In this document: one piece after another, positions 26,872-34,928 of the stretch
Layout: each line of letters begins with the position of its first letter
Position numbering within the stretch: the stretch's first letter is position 1
Assembly: GCF_030418125.1 (NCBI RefSeq)
Contig: NZ_JAUHTR010000001.1
Location: 930,001-994,000, forward strand
Reading direction: 5' to 3'
DNA length: 64,000 nucleotides
From: Fictibacillus fluitans
GTDB lineage: Bacteria > Bacillota > Bacilli > Bacillales > Fictibacillaceae
Program-made: the position numbers and the translations under genes
The notes under the pieces: generated by a model
Told to the model about the DNA's origin: nothing
Database searches by the model: none
Seen by the model: only the letters and a program-made list of their open reading frames with translations

Positions 26872-26903
26872 AAAAGGACCTGCTTAGCGCGGGTCCTTTT
26901 TTA
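26872..26903 (+). terminator. Terminator of csp gene
   Basis: AAAAGGACC/GGGTCCTTTT stem followed by T-run. Confidence 0.85.
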
Positions 26904-26916
26904 TTTCTATGCTGTC

Positions 26917-28170
26917 TTATTCGGGAAAAATAATTTTAAAATACGTCCCCTTACCCATTTCGCTTTCTGCTTCGATCCGTCCGTTCATTTCTGCTGCCAT
27001 GCGGTAACTGGCCATTAATCCCAAACCGGTACCTGTGGATTTTGTCGAAAAGAACGGGTTGCCAAGCATTCGCAGCTGTTCTCTTCCCATGCCAATCCCC
27101 GTATCGGATATATGTATCTCAATCTCACGGTTGCCTTTCACTGTGGAAAGGGTTACCATCCCTCCTTGCGGTGTGGCTTCAATGGCATTTTTTATAATAT
27201 TCATTAAGATTTGTTTTAATTTCCCCTGGTCACCGAAAACATAGACCTCTTCTTCCCCTTTTTGGACCAGCTCCACGCCTTTTAATAAGGCAAAAGGGTA
27301 CATTACTCCCTTCAATGACGACAGCAATTCGGTGACATTCAGCCGCTCAATCTTTGATGTATTCGTTTTAACAAGTGATAGATAATCGGAAATAATGGTT
27401 TGGGCCCTGTCGATTTCCTCAATCATCATTGTTAAAAATATTTTTTTGTCTTCCGGTATGTATTTTTCTTTTTGGAAAATTTGCATGAAGCCTCTTGCTA
27501 CTGCCATTGGATTTCGCACCTCATGAGTTACAGAAGCGGCAAGCTGCCCTACCGAATGGAGCATTTCTGACTGCTGCAGCTGCAAGTTCAATGCGTATCT
27601 GATCCGTTCAATCAGGGAAACAACCGCAATAACCGCCCCTGCCTGCACTACGGGATAAAAGGTATAAACCGATGTTTTGGACGCATCCCAATTCACTCCC
27701 CCTGTGAAATAAAGATAAAAATAAAGGAAGATCAGGTTGGAAAGTGTAATGCCGAATAAAATGAATGATACTCTGCCAAGCTTTTTCCGGATGGGAAGCA
27801 TATGATAACTTTTATGCTGGGCGAGAAACACCCATCCCGTCAGTAACGCAAAAAAGACGGCAGTCACCAAACCGTCCCCACCAAGATAAAGCCGGTATAT
27901 GATGAGCAATCCTGCCGTCAGGCACCCCGGTATAACGCCGCCATATAAAAAGCTGATGGCCAGCGGGACATAGCGCAAGTCAAAAAATATGCCATCTGCA
28001 AAGGGAATAGGGAAACTCATGCAGACAAGAAGAACACCGGCATTGATGATATTAAACAGAAAAGAAGCTTTTGGCCATTTGACATCTTTATTCTTTTCAA
28101 ACAATACAAATTGTAAAGCAATAAGTGGAACGAGGATGACCAATAAATTTATGATCAAATGTTCTATCAT
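26917..28170 (-). CDS. KinB-like membrane sensor histidine kinase (orphan)
   Basis: A 417-residue kinase with six predicted membrane helices in residues 1-190 (a 5TM/LytS-type sensor region), a HisKA domain with phosphoacceptor His216 in SVTHEVRNP, and a HATPase domain with NIIKNAIEAT (N box), DTGIGM (G1) and TGTGLGL (G2). There is no response regulator nearby. Length and topology fit KinB, which feeds the sporulation phosphorelay through Spo0F. The FxxxP-containing H box (HEVRNPMAV) is of the phosphorelay kinase type. ATG 28170 follows GGAGGAGG. Assignment to the phosphorelay is inferred. Confidence 0.85.
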   Translation of the reverse strand: MIEHLIINLLVILVPLIALQFVLFEKNKDVKWPKASFLFNIINAGVLLVCMSFPIPFADGIFFDLRYVPLAISFLYGGVIPGCLTAGLLIIYRLYLGGDGLVTAVFFALLTGWVFLAQHKSYHMLPIRKKLGRVSFILFGITLSNLIFLYFYLYFTGGVNWDASKTSVYTFYPVVQAGAVIAVVSLIERIRYALNLQLQQSEMLHSVGQLAASVTHEVRNPMAVARGFMQIFQKEKYIPEDKKIFLTMMIEEIDRAQTIISDYLSLVKTNTSKIERLNVTELLSSLKGVMYPFALLKGVELVQKGEEEVYVFGDQGKLKQILMNIIKNAIEATPQGGMVTLSTVKGNREIEIHISDTGIGMGREQLRMLGNPFFSTKSTGTGLGLMASYRMAAEMNGRIEAESEMGKGTYFKIIFPE

Positions 28171-28192
28171 CTATACCCTCCTCCCTCCAGTC

Positions 28193-28420
28193 CTATTTAG
28201 ATATTTCTTCAGAATTCTTCATTTCCCTTCTCTTTTTTGACAAACTTTGCATCTTATCAGAATCTGCCCTCATCTCATTGTGGCAGAGAATCATCAACAG
28301 AATACCGCTTACGACCGAGATAAAGTAAAAGCCAAAACCAGCTCCTGGAATCAAATAAAAGCCAAGAAAAAAAATAATAGCCGCAACCGCCAGCAAATGA
28401 AGCATCCAGGATTTCAGCAT
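28193..28420 (-). CDS. Small two-helix membrane protein (75 aa)
   Basis: A 75-residue protein with two hydrophobic helices (about 5-25 and 30-48) and a charged C-terminal tail (MRADSDKMQSLSKKRREMK). ATG 28420 follows GGGGGTGAGG at four bases. It is 22 bases upstream of the KinB-like kinase on the same strand, so it is probably cotranscribed and may be a membrane partner. No family recognised. Confidence 0.65.
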   Translation of the reverse strand: MLKSWMLHLLAVAAIIFFLGFYLIPGAGFGFYFISVVSGILLMILCHNEMRADSDKMQSLSKKRREMKNSEEISK

Positions 28421-28483
28421 AAAGCCTCACCCCCACAAGATTTTTAACAGTTTATTCTTCTCCCGTTTTCCTGTGTCTGTCTT

Positions 28484-28627
28484 TCATTTATCCGACTGCC
28501 TTTGGTTAAGATGTATGATTTTGTTTAGAATCTCATTCTTGTCCTGCTCACTGAATAAGCCCAATTGATGAAGAAAAATGGTATAGTGCTCAACCCTTTT
28601 CAATGGGGTAAAATGACTCCACTTCAT
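28484..28627 (-). CDS. Small hypothetical protein (47 aa)
   Basis: A 47-residue soluble helical peptide beginning MKWSHFTPLKRVEHY. ATG 28627 follows GAAGGGC at about seven bases. It lies upstream of the 75-residue membrane protein and the kinase on the same strand with a 63-base gap. Codon use is ordinary. Function unknown. Confidence 0.5.
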   Translation of the reverse strand: MKWSHFTPLKRVEHYTIFLHQLGLFSEQDKNEILNKIIHLNQRQSDK

Positions 28628-28829
28628 TGTTTTCGCCCTTCTTTCCTTAGGGAAACTTTTTTTATAATAATAAACATATTATGCAGTGAGAGTAGAAGTG
28701 GACACACTATTTCATAGTTAAAATATTTAAGTTGTCGAACATTAACGTTTGAAATGTCGAAATTTGTGGAATCGGTACCTAAAGTACTAGAAAACAGCAC
28801 CGAGAATTCTTTCAAAGGAGCTTTTGCCT

Positions 28830-29399
28830 GTGAGACCTTATCAATTCTTTGAACTGGAAGGGTACACCAGGAAGCCGTTTTGTTCCAATACATTTGCGCT
28901 GTATTCCAGTCAAACCAATATGAATGAGACTTCGGGCTGGCTATCACTCTTTCAAGGCCGCTTAACGTCCGTTCAGCCTTTGATGAACCAGCTGTGTTTG
29001 GAAATTGAACAGCTTTACGGGGATGCATGCTGTACGATCATGCTGCTGGACCCGAAAAAGCAACGGTTTTATGTAGGTGCTTGCCCTTCCCAATCTGACA
29101 AATATATTCAGTCCTTAAATGGTATAACACTGGCAGTTAATTTGTACGAGAAAAAAAGACTGCCTCCTCCTATCCATACCATCCTTTCCATCAGCAAAGA
29201 AAACAGTAATCCTTCATTTTTATCTGAACTTAACGGTCAGTGTGTCATTCCTTTTTATAATGATAATACCCAGCAATTAATGGGACTATTTATAGTAAAC
29301 CTGCCTCGTAAAAGCCATTTATGCGATCAACTTCTTTCAGGGCTTTGTCACCGGACGGAAATCATGAGCATGGAAATGACCAAGGCTACGGTTCAGTAA
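28830..29399 (+). CDS. GAF-like domain protein, unknown function
   Basis: A 189-residue protein whose central part resembles a GAF sensor fold, with ACCTIMLLDPKKQRFYVGACPSQ followed by a helix and a later LMGLFIVNLP strand. No output domain is attached. The GTG at 28830 lies nine bases after AAAGGAG. An ATG at 28920 (MNETSGW) has no site but would remove an atypical N-terminus, so the true start is uncertain. It is divergent from the 47-residue gene and the kinase. Confidence 0.55.
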   Translation: MRPYQFFELEGYTRKPFCSNTFALYSSQTNMNETSGWLSLFQGRLTSVQPLMNQLCLEIEQLYGDACCTIMLLDPKKQRFYVGACPSQSDKYIQSLNGITLAVNLYEKKRLPPPIHTILSISKENSNPSFLSELNGQCVIPFYNDNTQQLMGLFIVNLPRKSHLCDQLLSGLCHRTEIMSMEMTKATVQ

Positions 29400-29426
29400 T
29401 AAGGGTAATTAAATCCTTTTAAAACA

Positions 29427-29456
29427 CAAAAAAAGCCGTTTCTACGGCTTTTTTTC
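29427..29456. terminator. Bidirectional terminator
   Basis: AAAAAAAGCCG/CGGCTTTTTTT stem with six-base loop between convergent genes. Confidence 0.87.
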
Positions 29457-29874
29457 AGGTACAGACAAAGGATGAAATCCGGTTTGTATCCATGCCAAAG
29501 TAATTCCATCTGAAGCCATTCCACCGGAAGCCTGCGATCGAGCGAAATCCGGCAAATGTCAGCCATGCCCAAAACCCCTGGCCATTGTTTTGCCAGATGT
29601 AAACATACCGGAACAAACAAGGGCGTATTGCTCCCGGGTCTACAGCAAAGGTCCCTGCCTGGCCAGACGTAAATGCAGGTGATGCTTGCGGTACGTAGGT
29701 TGGCGGTGGTCCTGGCGGGAAACTGCCTGCTTGCTGGCCGCTCTGACCAGGAGGCGGCCCCGGGGGGAATCCCCCTGTACCCTGCTGTTGACCAGGTGGT
29801 CCTGGTGGAAAGCCTCCCGGGAATTGCCTGCTGTTCTGGCTCCCCGGAAACTGAAACTGTCTGCTATTCAACAT
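29455..29874 (-). CDS. Pro/Gly-rich protein with aromatic C-terminal domain
   Basis: A 139-residue protein in two parts. Residues 1-80 are low complexity and proline/glycine rich, with repeated FPPGPP units. The C-terminal 55 residues are rich in Trp, Phe and Tyr (YIWQNNGQGFWAWLTF, FRWNGFRWNYFG) and carry two conserved-looking cysteines. I recall similar small domains in other Bacillus proteins of unknown role, possibly spore or surface associated. ATG 29874 lies after AAAGGGAG; the ORF extends upstream in frame without a site. Confidence 0.65.
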   Translation of the reverse strand: MLNSRQFQFPGSQNSRQFPGGFPPGPPGQQQGTGGFPPGPPPGQSGQQAGSFPPGPPPTYVPQASPAFTSGQAGTFAVDPGAIRPCLFRYVYIWQNNGQGFWAWLTFAGFRSIAGFRWNGFRWNYFGMDTNRISSFVCT

Positions 29875-30019
29875 CTCATCTCCCTTTTTGTGTACTACCC
29901 TATATCGTATGCCTTCCTGTCCATAGTGTGTAGGCATTGCCTGCAGGTGAAAGAAAAATGGCGGGAGGTTTGTACTGCCTTTAAAAAAGGGTAATGAAGT
30001 AAACAGAAGGAGGGATTGC

Positions 30020-30133
30020 ATGTCTCGTATAAGAAGCGGAATAAAAGGCGCTGTGGTTGCCTTTTTAATCAGAGAAGGTAAAAGGAGAGTCCTTCCTTAC
30101 GTAATAAAAAAAATCAAAAACAGAAACAGATAA
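30020..30133 (+). CDS. Small basic protein (37 aa)
   Basis: A 37-residue strongly basic peptide, MSRIRSGIKGAVVAFL then lysine/arginine-rich to the end. ATG 30020 follows AAGGAGGG, and a good terminator follows the stop. It is divergent from the Pro/Gly-rich gene. Function unknown. Confidence 0.6.
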   Translation: MSRIRSGIKGAVVAFLIREGKRRVLPYVIKKIKNRNR

Positions 30134-30161
30134 AGTGACCCCAATAAGGGTCACTTTTTTT
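30131..30161 (+). terminator. Terminator of small basic protein gene
   Basis: AAAGTGACCC/GGGTCACTTT stem followed by seven T. Confidence 0.85.
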
Positions 30162-30176
30162 ATATCATCTATTCTT

Positions 30177-31409
30177 TTAAACAAACGTGGAACGCTGGTC
30201 ACTTCCCGCAGCCCTGTTTTTTACTTTCTGCCCCACATGAAAAAACGGAAGCGCCAGAAGAGAAAGAAGGCTCAGGCACCCAAACACATAAAATCCATGA
30301 ACAAAACCAAAGGACTTCAGGAGCAATCCTCCAATCCATGGCCCCGCACTGTACCCGATCGAACGAAACGACATGGCTCCAAAAAAAGAACCGCGCATAT
30401 GATCTGGAGCCAAATCATCCAGAAGAACATCGCTGACGACAAATACAATGATTTCCCCCAGGGTTAATATCACCATGGAAACAACAAGAAATGTCCAATT
30501 CGATGAAAGACCGAACCCCAGCAGGGCCAGGCTGAAGGAGACACTTCCGATTCGCAGCGCAAACATGGGATCGAATCTTTTTACGTAATTTGTTACTGGA
30601 TACTGCAACACCAAAACGGTAACGGCATTAGTTACAATAAGATAGGAAAACAGCGTTACTCCATTTTCGAATAAAGGAGAGCTTCCCATATATTGTGCCA
30701 GTGTTGAATCCATTTGTGCCTGTGCCATGAGCACCACAATATTCCCCAGCAAAAAATAAAGAAGAACTTTATCACGGCTGACGACATAGGCCGCTCTTTT
30801 TAAGGACAGCTTCTTTTCCTGCTGCGGCTGAAGACTGTTTTTATACTTCTTCATCAAAAGCATAACTACAACCGCATAGAGAAAATAGACAGCTCCAGTT
30901 ATGAAAAAGGTTGTCATGGAACTCGAACTTCCAAGATAGGTTCCTGTAACCGGCCCAAGAGCAGCACCTGCATTAATCGCGAAATAACGGGCGTTGAACA
31001 CTCTCAGGCGGTTCTCCTTTGTGGTCACATCTGCCAGCAATGCCCTCGAGATTGGCTCAAACCATGACCGGCATAAACCATTTAATGAATTTAAAACGAA
31101 AAAACTCCACACAGCATCGGCCAATGCGAAACCGGCAAAAACCGCGCTCCATGTGAGTATTGCGATAATCATGACCGGAAAGCGTCCAATCCGATCAGAC
31201 AAGTAGCCACCGATAAAACCGCCAAACGTACCCGTCAACGCGCTGATCCCAATAATCAGGCCAATGGTTTCCGGCTCCATCCCCTTCTCCCTGTGAAGAA
31301 AGATAGCCAAAAAAGGCATTGTCATAAAAAAAGCGGCCCTGGAAAAAAAGGTTCCCATAATAATCGTCGTTACTACAGGATGCCATTCGCGAAAAAGTTT
31401 ATTCTGCAT
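30177..31409 (-). CDS. MFS transporter (DHA1 drug-efflux type)
   Basis: A 410-residue major facilitator with 12 predicted helices. The loop 2-3 signature is GGYLSDRIGRFPVM (G-x3-D-x2-G-R), and a GAALGPVTGTYLG segment matches the antiporter motif C of drug exporters. Substrate unknown. ATG 31409 lies eight bases after GGGG. The 430-base region upstream contains repeats, a strong terminator and a possible leader peptide, suggesting attenuation control. Confidence 0.85.
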   Translation of the reverse strand: MQNKLFREWHPVVTTIIMGTFFSRAAFFMTMPFLAIFLHREKGMEPETIGLIIGISALTGTFGGFIGGYLSDRIGRFPVMIIAILTWSAVFAGFALADAVWSFFVLNSLNGLCRSWFEPISRALLADVTTKENRLRVFNARYFAINAGAALGPVTGTYLGSSSSMTTFFITGAVYFLYAVVVMLLMKKYKNSLQPQQEKKLSLKRAAYVVSRDKVLLYFLLGNIVVLMAQAQMDSTLAQYMGSSPLFENGVTLFSYLIVTNAVTVLVLQYPVTNYVKRFDPMFALRIGSVSFSLALLGFGLSSNWTFLVVSMVILTLGEIIVFVVSDVLLDDLAPDHMRGSFFGAMSFRSIGYSAGPWIGGLLLKSFGFVHGFYVFGCLSLLSLLALPFFHVGQKVKNRAAGSDQRSTFV

Positions 31410-31563
31410 GTCCCATACCCCATGTTCCGTTAATTAACTTCTCTCTCCCTTTAATTTATCATGACTCTTCACCCATACCCACCTTTATATTTTCTCTAAT
31501 AAAAAGTGAAACCTTTTTTGCATGTGCACGTCTAATAGAATGTAACCCCCCTTTTTCATATAG

Positions 31564-31600
31564 AACATAAAAAAGCCCCTGACCAAGGCTTTTTTATGTT
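31564..31600 (-). terminator. Leader terminator upstream of MFS gene
   Basis: Fourteen-base perfect stem AACATAAAAAAGCC/GGCTTTTTTATGTT, minus strand, 155 bases before the MFS start. The 3' arm can also pair with a second identical copy of the 5' arm (31646-31659). Confidence 0.7.
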
Positions 31601-31704
31601 TGTTAAAAAAGTGAAGGGTTTTTTTGTGTTTATAAAAAAACATTAGGCTTTTTTATGTTTGTCAAAAAAGTGAAGGTCTTTATGTTTTGTATAAAAAATA
31701 TTGG
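31587..31704. repeat. Tandem 59-bp AT-rich repeat
   Basis: Two imperfect units (31587-31645 and 31646-31704) each beginning GGCTTTTTTATGTTTGT and continuing AAAAAAGTGAAGG. The second half of each unit is diverged. They lie in the leader of the MFS gene. Confidence 0.7.
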
Positions 31705-31767
31705 ATCCTTATCAAAAAAATCACACATTCCCCTATAACAATTATGGGTTTGATATATTGTACTCAT
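31630..31767 (-). CDS. Possible leader peptide of MFS gene (45 aa)
   Basis: A 45-residue ORF beginning MSTIYQTHNCYRGMC, rich in Phe, Ile and Lys, translated across one of the repeats. ATG 31767 follows AAAAGGGGG at nine bases. It lies just upstream of the leader terminator and on the same strand as the MFS gene. No clear promoter was found before it, and the AT-rich composition means it could be fortuitous. Confidence 0.35.
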   Translation of the reverse strand: MSTIYQTHNCYRGMCDFFDKDPIFFIQNIKTFTFLTNIKKPNVFL

Positions 31768-31794
31768 CCCTATCAACCCCCTTTTTCATCGTAG

Positions 31795-31836
31795 AAAAAA
31801 AGAGCTTTGCAGGCCATACCTGCAAAGCTCTTTTTA
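31795..31836 (-). terminator. Terminator of DsbA-like gene
   Basis: AGAGCTTTGCAGG/CCTGCAAAGCTCT stem with a five-base loop and flanking A/T runs. Confidence 0.9.
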
Positions 31837-31840
31837 CGTT

Positions 31841-32464
31841 TTAATAGCACTCATCGCCTTCACAAAAATGCATCTTTTCGTCTCTGATTCCGCATCGAAT
31901 CGCTTTTTCGACCGCTTTCTGGGGATAAAGCCCTTTTAACATTCGGTCACCGATCACCATGGTTGGCGCGGCCGTAATGTTTTCAGCTTTTACTCTTTCC
32001 CGAATCCGGTTCAATTTAAGCTCATATTCTTCAGAATTCAAAACAGCATGGAACGAATCTCTATCGAGTCCGGATTGTTCTGCAATCTCTGTAAGGACGT
32101 GTTCAGAACCTATATCCTGTCCCTCTGTAAATAGAGCAGAAAAAACACGTTTTACATAATCCTGGGCTCTGCCTTGTTCTTTTGCGTAAATATACCCCTG
32201 ATGGGCTAAATGCGTATAAGGTATGGACGCTGCTACAGGATGCTTGATCGTGATCCCCAATTCCTTGGCATGGGGGAGAACGGAAGATTCCCAGCTTTCT
32301 TTCATATCTTTCCATTCTTTTGTTGGCGAAGGAAATGGGTGCAGTTCCAATGGAACCCACTCTAATTCAACATCCCTGCCTTCTTGTGCCCTCTGGATCA
32401 CAGATTCCGCAAGATAGCAATAAGGACAAGTAAAATCAGAGTAAACTTTAAGTTTCACAGTCAT
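31841..32464 (-). CDS. DsbA-family (FrnE-like) thiol oxidoreductase
   Basis: A 207-residue cytoplasmic thioredoxin-fold protein with an inserted helical domain. The active site is CPYC (Cys13-Cys16), and the cis-proline loop is AAPTMVIGDRML. It has no signal peptide, so it belongs to the FrnE/2-hydroxychromene isomerase-like group rather than exported DsbA. The C-terminus carries an extra HFCEGDECY cysteine pair. ATG 32464 follows GGAAGGTG; the upstream in-frame ATG 32491 has no site. Substrate unknown. Confidence 0.88.
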   Translation of the reverse strand: MTVKLKVYSDFTCPYCYLAESVIQRAQEGRDVELEWVPLELHPFPSPTKEWKDMKESWESSVLPHAKELGITIKHPVAASIPYTHLAHQGYIYAKEQGRAQDYVKRVFSALFTEGQDIGSEHVLTEIAEQSGLDRDSFHAVLNSEEYELKLNRIRERVKAENITAAPTMVIGDRMLKGLYPQKAVEKAIRCGIRDEKMHFCEGDECY

Positions 32465-32663
32465 ACGATACACCTTCCTCGCGATAATCAAAAAGGGATT
32501 AACCTCTCCTTACTCATATAATAGCAGAGCACTGCACAGAAATGTACTATTCAGCTTAGGACAAAAGTGATATATTTAGAAGGTCTTTGCCCATATAGCA
32601 CTATATATAGATAAAGATAATTACATACAACCATACACAGTATCAAACAGGGGGATTAATTTA

Positions 32664-33305
32664 GTGATTTTAATGGCAGGAATGATAGGAACAGGCAAAA
32701 CCACTTTTGCCGAGCTGATCAGCTCAAGGCTTGGGAGTGAGGTATATTATGAAAGTGTGGGTGACAACCCCATTTTGCCTGATTATTATGTCGATCCAAA
32801 GCGGTGGGCATTCCCTTTGCAGATCTATTTTTTAAATACTCGTTTTAAAACCATTCGGCAGGCATCGAAAGCACAGGATAACGTCCTTGACCGCAGTCTG
32901 TATGAAGACCTGATTTTTGCCGAATTGAACCACGAAGCCGGAAATATGAGCAAATTGGAGTTCGAAACGTATAAAGACTTGCTTGAAACGCTTATGCAGG
33001 AATGTGCACCTTCGCCTGACAAACGCCCTGATCTCTTAATTTATCTGGACAGTGACCTTCCAACGGCTTTATCCCGCATAAAAAACCGGGGGCGTGATTA
33101 TGAGCAGGTCGAAAGTCATCCTGAGCTTTTCGACTATTATAATACCTTGCACGGAAAGTACAAGGAATGGATTAAAAACTATACAAAAACACCACTTTTG
33201 ATTTTAGACAGCAAGAAATACGACGTTCATAACCCACAGGATGCCGAAAAAATCCTCAGCCTGGTTAAGGAAAAACTTTTATCCCTTGAACCTGTAGCCG
33301 TTTGA
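32664..33305 (+). CDS. Deoxynucleoside kinase (dGK/dAK family)
   Basis: Salvage kinase for deoxyribonucleosides. The 213-residue product has the P-loop GMIGTGKTT at the N-terminus, YESVGDNP (base-proximal Glu), a DRSLYEDLIFA motif with catalytic Asp-Arg-Ser, and a LID region with RIKNRGRDYEQ. It is similar to B. subtilis Dck and Dgk; the specific base cannot be told. A GTG start at 32664 lies nine bases after GGGGG. Its terminus is followed at once by the hairpin that overlaps the next gene's ribosome binding site. Confidence 0.9.
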   Translation: MILMAGMIGTGKTTFAELISSRLGSEVYYESVGDNPILPDYYVDPKRWAFPLQIYFLNTRFKTIRQASKAQDNVLDRSLYEDLIFAELNHEAGNMSKLEFETYKDLLETLMQECAPSPDKRPDLLIYLDSDLPTALSRIKNRGRDYEQVESHPELFDYYNTLHGKYKEWIKNYTKTPLLILDSKKYDVHNPQDAEKILSLVKEKLLSLEPVAV

Positions 33306-33321
33306 AAGAAATCATGAATAA

Positions 33322-33371
33322 TCAGCTCCTTCTTTAAAAAGACTAGTACTACCAATATTACGAGGAGCTGA
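33322..33371 (+). promoter_or_regulatory. Hairpin masking the ribosome binding site of the 33378 gene
   Basis: Perfect nine-base inverted repeat TCAGCTCCT (33322-33330) and AGGAGCTGA (33363-33371) with a 32-base loop. The 3' arm contains the AGGAG ribosome binding site of the next gene, so folding would hide it. No T-run follows, which argues against a terminator. Confidence 0.5.
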
Positions 33372-33377
33372 CGACTT

Positions 33378-33605
33378 GTGCTAATGTGGATCTTAATGGC
33401 CGCAGGCTTTATCCTTTGCGCTGGAGGACTGGTATGGACGTGGAAAACATTACAGTCCAAGCGTACAAAAAACGCTTCGGATGGAGAGGTAAACGCAGCG
33501 GTTGCCAGGCATAACATTGTTTTAAACCCTGTGCTGCTGGCATTTGTTTTCTTTTCCATTGCAGTCCTTATCATTATTTATGCTTTTTATTTCATTCGTA
33601 CGTAG
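33378..33605 (+). CDS. Small two-helix membrane protein (75 aa)
   Basis: A 75-residue protein with two hydrophobic helices (1-22 and about 50-73) joined by a charged loop. GTG 33378 is ten bases after GGAG. It lies 72 bases after the kinase and has its own terminator. No family recognised. Confidence 0.6.
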   Translation: MLMWILMAAGFILCAGGLVWTWKTLQSKRTKNASDGEVNAAVARHNIVLNPVLLAFVFFSIAVLIIIYAFYFIRT

Positions 33606-33614
33606 GCTAATCTT

Positions 33615-33651
33615 AAAACTGCTCTGTGGAGACCCGCGGAGCAGTTTTTTT
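33615..33651. terminator. Bidirectional terminator
   Basis: AAAACTGCTC/GAGCAGTTTT stem plus T-run between convergent genes. Confidence 0.85.
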
Positions 33652-33659
33652 CATTCATT

Positions 33660-33974
33660 TTAATCAAGAATCCCCATGGATTCTATATGTTCTCGTGTTA
33701 TTGGCTGTCCATGATCATGTATAAATTGGTAAATGTCTTTTAACGCCTGGTCATATCGGTGATTGTCCAGATCGTTGTGATAAGGCACATAAGGAACATG
33801 AGATCGCCAAAACGTGTCCCTTGCTGCTTCATCACATGCCCTGAATAACTTGGTAAGACGATTTACCTCTTCACTCGTTGCTTCGATTTCAAATTCAAAG
33901 CTGGAAACCGTTTTGTCAGAATGAACTTCTCCAGTTTCCACGTTCACATAGTACGGCTGCTTTTCCAGAATCAT
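33660..33974 (-). CDS. Conserved hypothetical protein (104 aa)
   Basis: A soluble protein with the segment QPYYVNVETGEVHSD at its start and a C-terminal HIESMGILD. I recall closely similar short Bacillus proteins of unknown function. The start is uncertain: ATG 33974 has GGGAG only two bases before it, while ATG 34019 (15 residues longer) has none. It is probably monocistronic. Confidence 0.65.
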   Translation of the reverse strand: MILEKQPYYVNVETGEVHSDKTVSSFEFEIEATSEEVNRLTKLFRACDEAARDTFWRSHVPYVPYHNDLDNHRYDQALKDIYQFIHDHGQPITREHIESMGILD

Positions 33975-34044
33975 CACTCCCGTTTTTCTTTTATCATGTT
34001 TCACTTCATGGAAAAACATGCATTACGTGAAGACCTGTCAAATC

Positions 34045-34075
34045 AAAAAAGCAGACCCTTCAGGATCTGCTTTAA
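34045..34075 (-). terminator. Terminator of ycgQ-like gene
   Basis: AAAGCAGATCC/GGGTCTGCTTT stem and T-run on the minus strand, overlapping the stop codon region of the upstream gene. Confidence 0.75.
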
Positions 34076-34914
34076 TTGTTCCCCCGGTATACATACTGTT
34101 CTTTTGGAGCAGCTGTCTTTTCCCAGGATTGAACCTTAACATACGGAATATTTGTTTTGAACGGCTGATAATAGATTTCGGATATCTGGCCTTTTACGGT
34201 AATCCAGTCATCGTCCTTCAGCTTTACCCCATCCGGCATTTCAACCATCATTCCGTATACACCCGAATCGGCGACGCAATGGATAATGCCGAACCGGAAG
34301 ACAAAGAGCTGGTTCTTTTTCGTGTCTGGGTCATTATACACAAACCCTTTAAACGAAATGGTTTTATCTTCAAAATCCCCAGGATAATTATAGACAGTTT
34401 CCATTCCCTTAAGAAAGTTCGTATCATTCAAGGCAAGGGTATCGTATTTCGTATACTTCTTTTTTTCCTTTCTCATCAGCTTATCATATGCATCCTGCCC
34501 GTAATAAACACTGGTGTCCGGACGAAGAAACTGATTTTGTGCATAAGGATCTCCTTTGGACTCCTCATTGACCGGAAAATGAAATCCCTTTGCCTTCACA
34601 ATATTTGAGTCCATTGTGGCAACAGGGAGAAAGATCCCGGTGATCACAGGAAACGCAAAAACGGTATACACAAATATTTTTTTATACCATGTATCCTCAA
34701 CAGAATGATCATGGTCACAGTGATTACAGCTATCCGAGCCTTCATCCTCTTTCACGGCATTTCGGAATTGCACGATGGTCAGGAGAGCCAACGCGAACAT
34801 CACACTAAATGACAGGTACGAATATTTCATATTAATGTATTTGCTTATATCTCCAGTCGCGTGAAGCTGCATAATCAAAAAGGTAAATCCCATTAACAGG
34901 CATCCCCGTATCAT
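34072..34914 (-). CDS. TIGR03943-family permease partner (YcgQ-like)
   Basis: A 280-residue protein with hydrophobic segments in residues 1-60 and about 85-110 and a large soluble C-terminal domain. Between the helices lies a metal-ligand-like cluster SCNHCDHDHS. The family always pairs with a YcgR-type permease, as here (14-base gap). The soluble part ends with a beta domain (DDWITVKGQISEIYY). Substrate is unknown. The Cys/His cluster suggests a metal or oxyanion. ATG 34914 follows GGGAGGTG. Confidence 0.85.
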   Translation of the reverse strand: MIRGCLLMGFTFLIMQLHATGDISKYINMKYSYLSFSVMFALALLTIVQFRNAVKEDEGSDSCNHCDHDHSVEDTWYKKIFVYTVFAFPVITGIFLPVATMDSNIVKAKGFHFPVNEESKGDPYAQNQFLRPDTSVYYGQDAYDKLMRKEKKKYTKYDTLALNDTNFLKGMETVYNYPGDFEDKTISFKGFVYNDPDTKKNQLFVFRFGIIHCVADSGVYGMMVEMPDGVKLKDDDWITVKGQISEIYYQPFKTNIPYVKVQSWEKTAAPKEQYVYRGNN

Positions 34915-34928
34915 AACGCTACACCTCC

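Noticed and set aside
28624-29028. Minus-strand ORF opposite the GAF-like gene
   Set aside because: Its composition is atypical and no ribosome binding site precedes it; the plus-strand ORF has a strong site.
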